Shown piece by piece: positions 1 to 6,408 of a stretch of 6,429 nt of DNA (within the stretch, counting starts at the first letter, position 1; the number at the start of each line of letters is the position of its first letter). The DNA is from Betaproteobacteria bacterium (GTDB taxonomy: Bacteria > Pseudomonadota > Gammaproteobacteria > Burkholderiales > SG8-41), in contig JAHFRO010000135.1 of the NCBI GenBank assembly GCA_023266245.1, forward strand, positions 1 to 6,429, given 5' to 3'. The notes beneath the pieces were generated by a model. It saw only the letters and a program-made list of their open reading frames with translations, did no database searches and was not told where the DNA came from. The position numbers and the translations under genes are program-made.

Positions 1-382
1 GGTCGGGGAGGTCATGGAAATCGCCGGCGCGCTCGAGGCCCGCCTCGCGGTAACATTGCTCGAGCGCCAGCGTCGCGCGGCCCATCACCGCGCCGTCGAG
101 ATAGAGACCGGCATTGAGCGCCACCGCCGCAGGCGGCGCGAGAAACAGCTTGCTGTACGCCCGCAGCAGCGTGAGATGGTCGGGAACGGCCGCAATGGCG
201 GCGCGGAATTTCGCGATCTCCTGCGCAATTGGGTAACCCGACTCGCGAGCGATCTGTTGCAAATCGTCAGCCAGGTAATTCGCCATCGCTCGATGGGACT
301 CCGCGCTCGGCGCAAGGAAAGCGCGCGCGAGACAAAGATAAAACTCGGCGCGGTTCATCGGTTCAGCCACGGTTGCCGGCAT
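1..382 (-). CDS. arxD: TorD-family molybdoenzyme chaperone, ArxD-like (3' end cut by window)
   Basis: Cytoplasmic chaperone expected to bind the Tat signal and apoprotein of the molybdoenzyme encoded upstream, holding it for cofactor loading before export. About 127 codons are visible and the C-terminus lies beyond base 1. The translation is alpha-helical in character. It begins MNRAEFYLCLARAF after a short extension, then has LRAYSKLFLAPP, NAGLYLDG and, at the window edge, DFHDLPD. Those last blocks are typical of the TorD/DmsD/NarJ superfamily. The start could be the ATG at 382 (MPATVAEPMNRAEF) or the in-frame ATG at 358. Neither has a convincing Shine-Dalgarno sequence, so 382 is only the longer choice. 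It is separated from the membrane-subunit gene by 179 bp holding a strong terminator, unlike the tightly packed genes before it. A TorD-type gene at the end of the cluster fits arxD, but the same chaperone type also accompanies psr, ttr and arr operons. Confidence 0.85.
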   Translation of the reverse strand, partial: MPATVAEPMNRAEFYLCLARAFLAPSAESHRAMANYLADDLQQIARESGYPIAQEIAKFRAAIAAVPDHLTLLRAYSKLFLAPPAAVALNAGLYLDGAVMGRATLALEQCYREAGLERAGDFHDLPD

Positions 383-420
383 CAGGCTCAATTCGGGGTA
401 TTGGCGTGGTCATGTTATGC

Positions 421-455
421 AAAAAACCGCCGGGCGGGGAGCCCCCGTCCGGCGG
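421..455 (-). terminator. Rho-independent terminator between the membrane-subunit and chaperone genes
   Basis: Read on the minus strand, CCGCCGG (455-449) pairs with CCGGCGG (433-427). After one A/C mismatch the stem continues with a C-G pair and four G-C pairs around a three-base loop. Six T residues follow immediately (426-421). This is a textbook intrinsic terminator for transcripts leaving the NrfD-type gene. It sits 38 bp upstream of the chaperone start at 382. That placement would make chaperone expression depend on read-through or on its own promoter. Confidence 0.88.
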
Positions 456-503
456 CGCCTTGGCTCTGGTGCGCTGGCTACTTGGGGAATCGGGTGCTCG
501 TGC

Positions 504-541
504 CGGGGTAGAGCGCGCAGCGCGGCGCCCATGCTACCCCG
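504..541 (-). repeat. 8-bp inverted repeat in the arxC-arxD gap
   Basis: CGGGGTAG (504-511) and CTACCCCG (534-541) are perfect inverted copies separated by 22 bases. The interior could form a further small GCGC/GCGC hairpin (513-516 with 520-523). No T run follows on either strand, so this does not look like a terminator. It could be an RNA stem-loop at the 3' end of the main transcript or a protein-binding site. The rest of the 383-561 gap shows no convincing promoter to me. Confidence 0.4.
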
Positions 542-561
542 AGCAGACTCACCTTGGCCGC

Positions 562-1809
562 TCAGCGCGCCCCGGCGCCTTGAGGTGCCATTTCCTCGCC
601 CTTGGGCCCCGGGTATTCGTCAAGCCTGAAGAGCTTGTCGCCCGCGGCGTAGAGCAGGAAGGTCAGCGCCACGGCGACCACCACCAGCATCCACTCGGTG
701 AACGAGGGCGTGTATTCGATGAAACCGGGAATCCAGCTTCCCTTGAATACGGGCAGCATCTGCCCCACGACCAGAAACTCCAGGCGGCCGATAAAGAGGC
801 TGACCATCACCAGCACTGCCGCAGTCACTTGCATCTTGCGCTGGCGCTGCAGGGTCGGCGAGAGCATCAGGAAGAAAGGCAGCACCAGCCCGAGCCAGAA
901 TTCGGCCTGGAACAGCGGGGAGCGCACGAGATGAGCGTAAACCTGCAGTCCGTCCAGATTGCTCCACAGGCCCGTGATCGTGCGCGAGACAGCCGCCAGG
1001 ATGGTGATGCCGATCAGGGTGGCGAATACGTTGGGCAGCGCCCTCCCGAAAGCCATCTCGCGCAGCGCCGGCGCCATCTTCTTGCGGTCAATGTCATAGC
1101 TGAGATAAGTGAAGGCTACGGTAAATGCCGCGCCGCTCAGGGCCGCCGTAATCAGAAAGTAGACCGGCAGCATTGCGTCATACCACATCGGCCGCATCGC
1201 CATCATTCCGAACAGCAAACCCAAGGTGCTGTGCGCGATGACCACCGAGACGAATGACGCGATGCCCAACGCCCGGCTCAACGGGCTGTCCCAATCGCCG
1301 GCGTTGATGCGCCAGAATTTGGCCAGCAGCAACACGAGGTAGAGCGTGTAGAACACCCCCATCCAGAACATGGGCGAAACGTACTGCATGCCGAGCGGCA
1401 CTGCCCACAGCATGCGGAACGGATGGCCGAGCTCCAGGGCGAGTACGGTGAAGCCGGCAACCAGCGTTACCACCGCGAGCCACACACAGCGTTTGGCCAC
1501 AGGATAGAACTCCTCGAAGCCAAACAACATCGACAGCGACGCGATAAACGTGAGCCCCGTGGACGTCAGCACCAAGAACACGTAAGTCGAGATCGGCAGG
1601 CCCCAGGTGATGCCGTAGCTATTGGTGTTGAACGCTGCATGGCCCTGCGTGAGCAGTGCGAAGAAAACGATCGCCAGACTGATCACGAGCACCCCCACGG
1701 AGATCTTGAGGACGCGAGTCATGCTCGGCGATTCGCCGTCCGCCAGCAGCGTTTTTAACAGCAGCGGGATGGACATTTGCGCTTGCTGTTCCGGTAATGG
1801 CATGGACAT
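562..1809 (-). CDS. arxC: NrfD/PsrC-family membrane subunit, quinone-linked (ArxC-like)
   Basis: Integral membrane anchor that would transfer electrons between the four-cluster ferredoxin subunit and the quinone pool. The 415-residue product is strongly hydrophobic, with roughly nine or ten membrane segments (for example residues 34-54, 70-95 and 108-127, and a last one near 375-397). It contains the LELGHPFR block at residues 125-132 (E126, H129), matching the conserved acidic/Gly/His-or-Arg-Pro region of the NrfD/PsrC family. I see no CxxCH haem site, so electrons probably pass directly from Fe-S to quinone. An in-frame GTG at 1815 would give two more residues but overlaps the GGAGG ribosome-binding site. 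The ATG at 1809 lies five bases after it and is the better start. A third ATG at 1803 is possible but more distant. The gene begins 12 bp after the ferredoxin gene. Substrate cannot be read from this subunit, and PsrC, TtrC and ArrC-type proteins share the fold. Confidence 0.9.
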   Translation of the reverse strand: MSMPLPEQQAQMSIPLLLKTLLADGESPSMTRVLKISVGVLVISLAIVFFALLTQGHAAFNTNSYGITWGLPISTYVFLVLTSTGLTFIASLSMLFGFEEFYPVAKRCVWLAVVTLVAGFTVLALELGHPFRMLWAVPLGMQYVSPMFWMGVFYTLYLVLLLAKFWRINAGDWDSPLSRALGIASFVSVVIAHSTLGLLFGMMAMRPMWYDAMLPVYFLITAALSGAAFTVAFTYLSYDIDRKKMAPALREMAFGRALPNVFATLIGITILAAVSRTITGLWSNLDGLQVYAHLVRSPLFQAEFWLGLVLPFFLMLSPTLQRQRKMQVTAAVLVMVSLFIGRLEFLVVGQMLPVFKGSWIPGFIEYTPSFTEWMLVVVAVALTFLLYAAGDKLFRLDEYPGPKGEEMAPQGAGAR

Positions 1810-1814
1810 GTGCA

Positions 1815-1819
1815 CCTCC
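1815..1819 (-). promoter_or_regulatory. Ribosome-binding site that decides the arxC start
   Basis: GGAGG on the minus strand lies five bases before the ATG at 1809 and directly abuts/overlaps the alternative GTG (1815-1813). This spacing favours the ATG. Confidence 0.75.
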
Positions 1820-1821
1820 GG

Positions 1822-2574
1822 TTAAGATTTGTTGTTGGCCCGGCTGCTGGGCACCGCGCCCGCTTCGCCGGCCAAGTAATAGACCTGCGGCTTGTTGCCG
1901 AGGTGGTCGAGCAGCCGCACGCCGCGCTTCTTGGCAATCAGCTTGCTTACCTCGCTTTCCGGATTGTCGAGGTCGCCAAAATAACGCGCCCCCGGCGCGC
2001 AGGTGACGACACAGGCCGGCGTGTAATCCCGCAGGTTGGGATCGTTCGGATCGAGGTCCGCGACGCCCTTCGGGGCCTTGCTGATGCGGTGATAGCAGAA
2101 CGTGCACTTGGACACCACGTCGTTGGGCTGAACGCCCACGCCGCGCTTCCAATCCTCTCGCGTGGCCGGCATTCTCCACGGCGGGCTCCAGGAGTGCTCG
2201 CCGTCGCTCTTGAACACTGTCTTGACGTTCGGCTCGACCAGCGGCTTTTCATCGGTGTAGAAGCGCACCCCGTACGGGCAAGCGATCATGCAGTACTTGC
2301 AGCCGATGCATTTATCCCAGTTGATCAGCACCGCGCCGTCTTCGGTCTTGTAGGTCGCTCCGGTCGGACACACGTGCATGCACGACGGATTCTCGCAATG
2401 CATGCACGGACGTGGAAACCATTTCAGTTGCGCGCTCGGGTACTCGCCTTCGGTATAAAACAGCACGTCCTGCCAGTGCTCGCCCGGCAGGCGGTTGTTT
2501 TCCATGCCGCAAGCGACCGAGCAAGCCTGGCAGCCCGTGCATTTCTCGAGGTCTATTACCATTCCCCATTTCAT
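1822..2574 (-). CDS. arxB: Four-cluster [4Fe-4S] electron-transfer subunit (ArxB/PsrB/DmsB type)
   Basis: Ferredoxin-like beta subunit that wires the molybdoenzyme to its membrane anchor. The 250-residue protein has all 16 cysteines for four [4Fe-4S] clusters. These are C12/C15/C18/C22 near the N-terminus, C57/C60/C65/C69 (PCMHCENPSCMHVCP), C89/C92/C95/C99 (CIGCKYCMIACP) and C157/C160 with C188/C192 (CTFC...CVVTC). This is the standard pattern and length for PsrB, PhsB, TtrB and ArrB relatives. There is no signal peptide. In this family the subunit normally reaches the periplasm bound to the Tat-tagged catalytic subunit, and I infer the same here. The start ATG at 2574 follows an AGGAG site at the right distance. 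The gene lies 20 bp after the catalytic gene and 12 bp before the anchor gene, as expected for one transcript. The arx identity comes from the neighbouring catalytic gene. Confidence 0.93.
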   Translation of the reverse strand: MKWGMVIDLEKCTGCQACSVACGMENNRLPGEHWQDVLFYTEGEYPSAQLKWFPRPCMHCENPSCMHVCPTGATYKTEDGAVLINWDKCIGCKYCMIACPYGVRFYTDEKPLVEPNVKTVFKSDGEHSWSPPWRMPATREDWKRGVGVQPNDVVSKCTFCYHRISKAPKGVADLDPNDPNLRDYTPACVVTCAPGARYFGDLDNPESEVSKLIAKKRGVRLLDHLGNKPQVYYLAGEAGAVPSSRANNKS

Positions 2575-2580
2575 GGTCAG

Positions 2581-2585
2581 CTCCT
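2581..2585 (-). promoter_or_regulatory. Ribosome-binding site of arxB
   Basis: AGGAG on the minus strand, six bases before the ATG at 2574 and inside the 20-bp arxA-arxB spacer, supports that start. Confidence 0.75.
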
Positions 2586-2594
2586 ATGTCGGAA

Positions 2595-5081
2595 TTAGGC
2601 CCGTTCCACGGTGACTTTGCCGGTGTAGTAAGCGGCGAGACCCGAGATCGGCTCGGAAACGTTCGCGGTCACCTCGGTGGTGCTGCCGGTGGGCAGCCGG
2701 TTCTTCGCCCAGCGTCCCATAGCCCAGTGGCCGTGTTCCTGCGGTAGCACCACAGTGTCGGGGCGAACACCTTGATAGTACCGGGCGATGGCCTCGATGC
2801 CGCCGACGGGCGATTTGATCCGCACCTTGTCACCGTTGCGAATGCCGCGCTTGCGCGCAGTGTCGGGATGGATCTCCAGATACACCGTTTTGTTACCGCC
2901 CACGGTTGGCTGCTGTAGCGCGATCGCGTGAGGCAGGTTCGCGCTGCGGCCTTCCGCGTGCATCGCCGTTTTCGGCGTGACGAAATGCAGGTCGCCGCCG
3001 CCGGTATATTGCGGCGCGACCCATTGCGGGAAGCCCACCCGCTCCTCGGGGATGCCCAGTTTCTTGTTGATATACGCGGCGTAGTGCTCGAGGTAGCTTG
3101 ATTTGAGCTCGAACTTGCCGGACTCGGTCTTGATCAGCTTCGCCTTGACCTCCTCCGGCTTCATCGGCTTGTTGTAGCTCTTGCCATCCCACTCGTAGAA
3201 CTCGCCCCGGATCTGCTGCCACAGATAAGGCTTCTTGTACCAGACGCCCTTGTCCTTCCAGGTATCGAAGCCAGTGACGCCGTTGTCGCCCGGCGCTTTC
3301 TCAAAACCTTTCGCCAGGTGGCGGATCACGTTCTCGGTATCTTTCAGGGCCTTGTAGTACTCGCCCATCGGCCCCTTGATGCGCTTGCCGATCTCGATCA
3401 GGACATCGCCGAAGACCTTGGTGTCATAGAGTGGTTTGACCGCCGGCACGCGCAGGGTGGTCATCGGCCAGCCCTGGAACGGATAGGATTCAGCGCATTG
3501 CAAGCGCTCGAGATAGGTGTGATCCGGCAGAATGAGATCGGCCAGCATCGCCGTCTCGCCTGGGAAAGGTGAGGTATCGATGACGAAGATGTCTTTGAGC
3601 GCCTCCTCCCACGCCTTGGGGTCCGGCGAGTTGAACGTCGGGTTGGTGAGATAGAACATCGCCGTGTCGAGCTGGTACGGCTTGCCCGCGAGATGGTTCC
3701 TGGCGATCTCCTGCAGCATGTTGCTTGCCATCGGCCAGTCTTCGGTCTTGACCCGATCGATCCTGGGCTTCTTGCGATCGCCCGACTTGGCGTAATCGTC
3801 CACGTAGTCGTCGGCTTTCACCGGCAGCGGGCCGTACGGAACCCCCATTTGGTAGAACAGGCCCCCTTTGGCAAACATTGAGCCCGCCAGCGCGTTCAAC
3901 GCGTGGATCGCCATTCCGTTGTAGACGCCGTTGGTGTGGGTCGTGGGCCCGCGCTCGAACAGCGCGATTGCGGGCCGGGTGGTACCGAACTCGCGTGCAA
4001 CCGCGATGATCTCTTTTTCCGGGATCGTCGTGATTTCCGCCGCCCACTTCGGGGTGCGATCCTTGACCTCGTTATTCCACCACTCGATGAGGCCCAAGGT
4101 CCATTTTTCCTTGAAGCTGGCGGGGTCGACCGGCAGGCCCGGCTTGAACTGATTGACGCCGTCCTTGAAATCGCCGACGAATTCGCGATCCCACAGTCCT
4201 TCGGTCAGCATCACGTGCGCGATTGCCAGCGCCATTGCGCCGTCGGTGCCGGGCTTGACGTAGAGCGCGCGGTCAGCGGCAGCAGCGGTCGTGTTCAGGT
4301 GCACATCCACGACCGTGACGCGAGTCTTGGGGCTCTTGGTGCGCATGAGCCCCCACTGCTGCATGTTGTTGTTAAACGGACGGAACGCCTCCAGGAAGCT
4401 CGCGCCGAAGTTGAGGACGTAGTTCGTATTGGCGTAGTCGTAGGCGTTGTAGGAATAGTTGCCGTCGAGGCAGGATTTTGCCTTCTTGCTGGCGTCGGAA
4501 CACATCGACGAGTGGTTGATCTCTGCATTCGGAGACCCGTAGAGCTTGCCGAAAGTGCCGAGCAGCCCGGCATCGCTCGCGCCCCACCCACGCCCGAACA
4601 GGATTGCGAAGCGGTGCGACTCGCCCTTGTCGCGCAGGCTTTGCAGCCGCGCTGCGACGGTGTTGAGCGCTTCGTCCCAGGAAACCGGCACGAATTTCGG
4701 ATCCTCATTGCGCCCCTTTTTCGGATTGGTGCGCTTCATCGGCCCCTTGAAGCGGTCCGGGTCATACAGGATGTAAGCGCCAAGATGGCCCTTGGGACAG
4801 AGCTTGCCATTGGCAATCGGGCTATCGAGCGAGCCGTAGATCGCGTGCACCCGGCCATTGGTGGTGTAAACGTCGATGCCGCAGCGCGCCGGACACTGAT
4901 GGCACACGCTCTTGGTGATCACGGTCTTGCCTTCTTCCGCGGCGAGCGCGCTCTTTGCCTCGGCCAGCGTCGGAAAGCCGGAAAGCCTGTCAAGACCTGC
5001 TCCCGCCGCTGCGGTCGCGCCCGCGACGCCGGTTGCCTGCAGGAAACGCCGCCTCGTGATCAAGGTATTCAGAACGTTCAT
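2595..5081 (-). CDS. arxA: Tat-exported molybdopterin oxidoreductase, probable arsenite oxidase ArxA
   Basis: Catalytic subunit of the DMSO-reductase (CISM) superfamily, 828 residues, full length. Residues 9-15 (TRRRFLQ) plus an Ala-rich stretch form a Tat signal, with likely cleavage around residues 42-47. C60-x2-C63-x3-C67-x27-C95 binds an N-terminal [4Fe-4S] cluster. C194 in NHSSMCSDASKK is the probable Mo ligand. LILPDHTYLER (about 516-528) and the C-terminal dinucleotide-binding domain (about 725-828, with SGLAAYYTGKV) are family hallmarks. FGRGWG at 162-167 (DNA 4598-4581) matches, as I recall, the motif separating ArxA from arsenate reductase ArrA. Together with the ArxB'-type gene upstream, it points to arsenite oxidation to arsenate in the periplasm under anoxic conditions. 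The ATG at 5081 has a GAGGAG site upstream. Alternatives are a polysulfide/thiosulfate reductase or an undescribed CISM branch. The superfamily is near certain and the ArxA call is probable. Confidence 0.8.
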   Translation of the reverse strand: MNVLNTLITRRRFLQATGVAGATAAAGAGLDRLSGFPTLAEAKSALAAEEGKTVITKSVCHQCPARCGIDVYTTNGRVHAIYGSLDSPIANGKLCPKGHLGAYILYDPDRFKGPMKRTNPKKGRNEDPKFVPVSWDEALNTVAARLQSLRDKGESHRFAILFGRGWGASDAGLLGTFGKLYGSPNAEINHSSMCSDASKKAKSCLDGNYSYNAYDYANTNYVLNFGASFLEAFRPFNNNMQQWGLMRTKSPKTRVTVVDVHLNTTAAAADRALYVKPGTDGAMALAIAHVMLTEGLWDREFVGDFKDGVNQFKPGLPVDPASFKEKWTLGLIEWWNNEVKDRTPKWAAEITTIPEKEIIAVAREFGTTRPAIALFERGPTTHTNGVYNGMAIHALNALAGSMFAKGGLFYQMGVPYGPLPVKADDYVDDYAKSGDRKKPRIDRVKTEDWPMASNMLQEIARNHLAGKPYQLDTAMFYLTNPTFNSPDPKAWEEALKDIFVIDTSPFPGETAMLADLILPDHTYLERLQCAESYPFQGWPMTTLRVPAVKPLYDTKVFGDVLIEIGKRIKGPMGEYYKALKDTENVIRHLAKGFEKAPGDNGVTGFDTWKDKGVWYKKPYLWQQIRGEFYEWDGKSYNKPMKPEEVKAKLIKTESGKFELKSSYLEHYAAYINKKLGIPEERVGFPQWVAPQYTGGGDLHFVTPKTAMHAEGRSANLPHAIALQQPTVGGNKTVYLEIHPDTARKRGIRNGDKVRIKSPVGGIEAIARYYQGVRPDTVVLPQEHGHWAMGRWAKNRLPTGSTTEVTANVSEPISGLAAYYTGKVTVERA

Positions 5082-5194
5082 CGCTCGTTCTCCTCTTTTG
5101 CAATCAAGTCCACTAACCGGGATCCGAAACGCCGCCCGCGCATGGCGTCACGATGTGAGCGCTCGCGGCCCGGGGCGTGGCAATTCAGGGTCAT
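5078..5194 (-). CDS. Possible 38-aa small ORF coupled to both neighbours
   Basis: This short reading frame bridges the arxB'-arxA gap. Its ATG (5194-5192) overlaps the arxB' stop as ATGA, and its TGA (5080-5078) overlaps the arxA start as ATGA. A GGAG lies seven bases before its ATG. The 38-residue product (MTLNCHAPGRERSH..., ending LIAKEENER) is Arg-rich, has one Cys and no hydrophobic segment, and resembles no family I know. It could be a real small protein, or a translated spacer that carries ribosomes from arxB' to arxA. It could also be chance, since the region around 5090-5095 doubles as the arxA ribosome-binding site and the last codons are therefore constrained. If it is not translated, the 109-bp spacer holds nothing else I recognise. 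Confidence 0.35.
   Translation of the reverse strand: MTLNCHAPGRERSHRDAMRGRRFGSRLVDLIAKEENER
5090..5095 (-). promoter_or_regulatory. Ribosome-binding site of arxA
   Basis: GAGGAG on the minus strand, eight bases before the ATG at 5081, is the strongest such site in the window and supports the Tat-signal start. Confidence 0.8.
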
Positions 5195-6408
5195 CGTGCC
5201 GCTCCGAAAATCTGTTGAAACGCCGACCGCGCAAGGTAGTACGATTTGCGGCAAGCGGGACATCGCTGGTCTTTCCCGGCGTCCGCAAACGACCGCCCGC
5301 AGTCGTAACATTCGCGCGGCGTCCACCGCGTCAATGCCGTCGCGCCGCGCGGGACCTCGCCATCGCCTTGCGGAACAAGGGTCAGCGCCTGTTCCGGACA
5401 ACCCCGCGTGCAGTCGCCGCATGCGATGCATGCATTGGCGTCAAACGCGATGCCTGCCGTCGCGCCATCTTCGCTGTCGTAGGCTTGCAGCGCGCGTGTG
5501 GGGCAAGTGGCAGCGCACACCTTGTGATTGCGGCACGCTTCCGATACCCGGAGCGCGGGAAACAGCTCGGCAGGAAGCGACCGGCCGTGCTGCGCGCCCA
5601 GCACAGCAGCTTGTGCCAGCAACTGCGAGCGCGCGGTCGTTTCAATCTTGACGCGACGTGCGCGGCGCGATTGCGCGCCCTCGTCAAGCTGGCCAGCGGC
5701 AATGGGCACGATGGCGCGCGCAGCGTTGCGCGTAATGCCAGCGAAAAACTCGCGACGGCCCAGGGGTTGCGCCGCCAGCGGCTCGGGAATCTCGGTCGGC
5801 ATTTGCGCGCGCAGCAACGGCAAGCTTTCGATGCGAGGCAATGCCTCCTCCGCCACGCCGAGTTCCGCCAGCAATGCGCGCGCCGCGTCCAGCGCCTCTT
5901 GTGCCGGGTGATTAGCTCCGCCGCCGGCGCTGCACTGACCGCACCAGCCGCGATCGACCAGCACGACTCGGCGGCCGCCGGAAGCAGCGTGCCACTGCAC
6001 GAGCTGGTGCAAGGCGATGCCGCCCAGGCACGGCACGCGCATCACGTCCGGTGGCGAATCCGACGCCGGGACTTTCCAGCAATCGACGTAAAGCGGCGTT
6101 TTGCCTGCCGCTGCGCGCGGCGGGTTCACTGCGAACCCCTCTAAATGCAGCGCTCCCGTCGGGCATACCGCGCTGCACTGACCGCAGTGCAGGCATCCAT
6201 CGGCAAGTTCGATCCGTTCGTTACTTACGCGCAGAACGCGCGGCGGGCATGCTTGCGCGCATTTGTCGCAGTCGCTGTAACGGGAACGCAGCCTCAGGCA
6301 CTGGTCCGGGTTGAGCTGAAGGGATGCGTCATCCCGCACGCGCCGGAACGTATTGGAGCGCGGTGCGGGTTGCCGGTTGGCGACGGGCGAAGCGAAACTT
6401 TGAGTCAT
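5191..6408 (-). CDS. arxB': Poly-ferredoxin with C-terminal zinc-ribbon/rubredoxin-like knuckle (ArxB'-like)
   Basis: Iron-sulfur protein of 405 residues without an N-terminal signal, presumably cytoplasmic, of unknown exact role. Module one has C37-x9-C47-x2-C50-x3-C54-P and the canonical C72/C75/C78/C82 motif. A central domain has C110, C127, C156 and C159 (VPCLGG, DRGWCGQC). A second module opens with a twin-arginine-like LGRREFFAG at 216-224. It then has C292-x2-H295-x2-C298-x3-C302-P, where His replaces the second Cys, and a complete C327/C330/C333/C337 motif. The C-terminus has C367-x2-C370-x12-C383-x2-C386, a zinc-ribbon or rubredoxin-like knuckle. A four-cluster Fe-S protein encoded directly before arxA is what I recall as arxB' in known arx clusters. 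The ATG at 6408 has only a weak purine-rich stretch upstream, and the promoter must lie beyond the window. Its gene ends in an ATGA overlap with a possible small ORF. Ferredoxin character is certain and the name is context-based. Confidence 0.85.
   Translation of the reverse strand: MTQSFASPVANRQPAPRSNTFRRVRDDASLQLNPDQCLRLRSRYSDCDKCAQACPPRVLRVSNERIELADGCLHCGQCSAVCPTGALHLEGFAVNPPRAAAGKTPLYVDCWKVPASDSPPDVMRVPCLGGIALHQLVQWHAASGGRRVVLVDRGWCGQCSAGGGANHPAQEALDAARALLAELGVAEEALPRIESLPLLRAQMPTEIPEPLAAQPLGRREFFAGITRNAARAIVPIAAGQLDEGAQSRRARRVKIETTARSQLLAQAAVLGAQHGRSLPAELFPALRVSEACRNHKVCAATCPTRALQAYDSEDGATAGIAFDANACIACGDCTRGCPEQALTLVPQGDGEVPRGATALTRWTPRECYDCGRSFADAGKDQRCPACRKSYYLARSAFQQIFGAAR

Noticed and set aside
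383..420. Possible promoter (CATAAC as a -10 box) just after the terminator
   Set aside because: It is only a partial -10 match and no -35 box can be placed, because that position falls inside the terminator stem.
229..1257. Plus-strand open frame of 342 codons
   Set aside because: It runs antisense through the arxD start, the terminator and the membrane-subunit gene. Its His/Gln/Arg-rich product is typical of the complement of a membrane protein gene.
1810..2598. Plus-strand open frame of 262 codons opposite the ferredoxin gene
   Set aside because: The minus-strand frame has 16 correctly spaced cysteines, so this one is a shadow.
2595..5081. Assignment as polysulfide/thiosulfate reductase (psrA/phsA) or arsenate reductase (arrA)
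   Set aside because: The subunit plan fits all three. However, GRGWG and the preceding poly-ferredoxin gene favour ArxA. It is kept as an alternative, not excluded.
3903..5651. Long plus-strand open frame (582 codons) opposite the molybdoenzyme gene
   Set aside because: It is antisense to arxA and arxB', which carry clear motifs and ribosome-binding sites. The predicted product is low-complexity and resembles no protein, as expected for an open complementary frame in GC-rich DNA.
4912..6144. Plus-strand open frame of 410 codons
   Set aside because: It is antisense to the arxB' and arxA 5' region, with an Arg/Ala-rich product and no recognisable motif.
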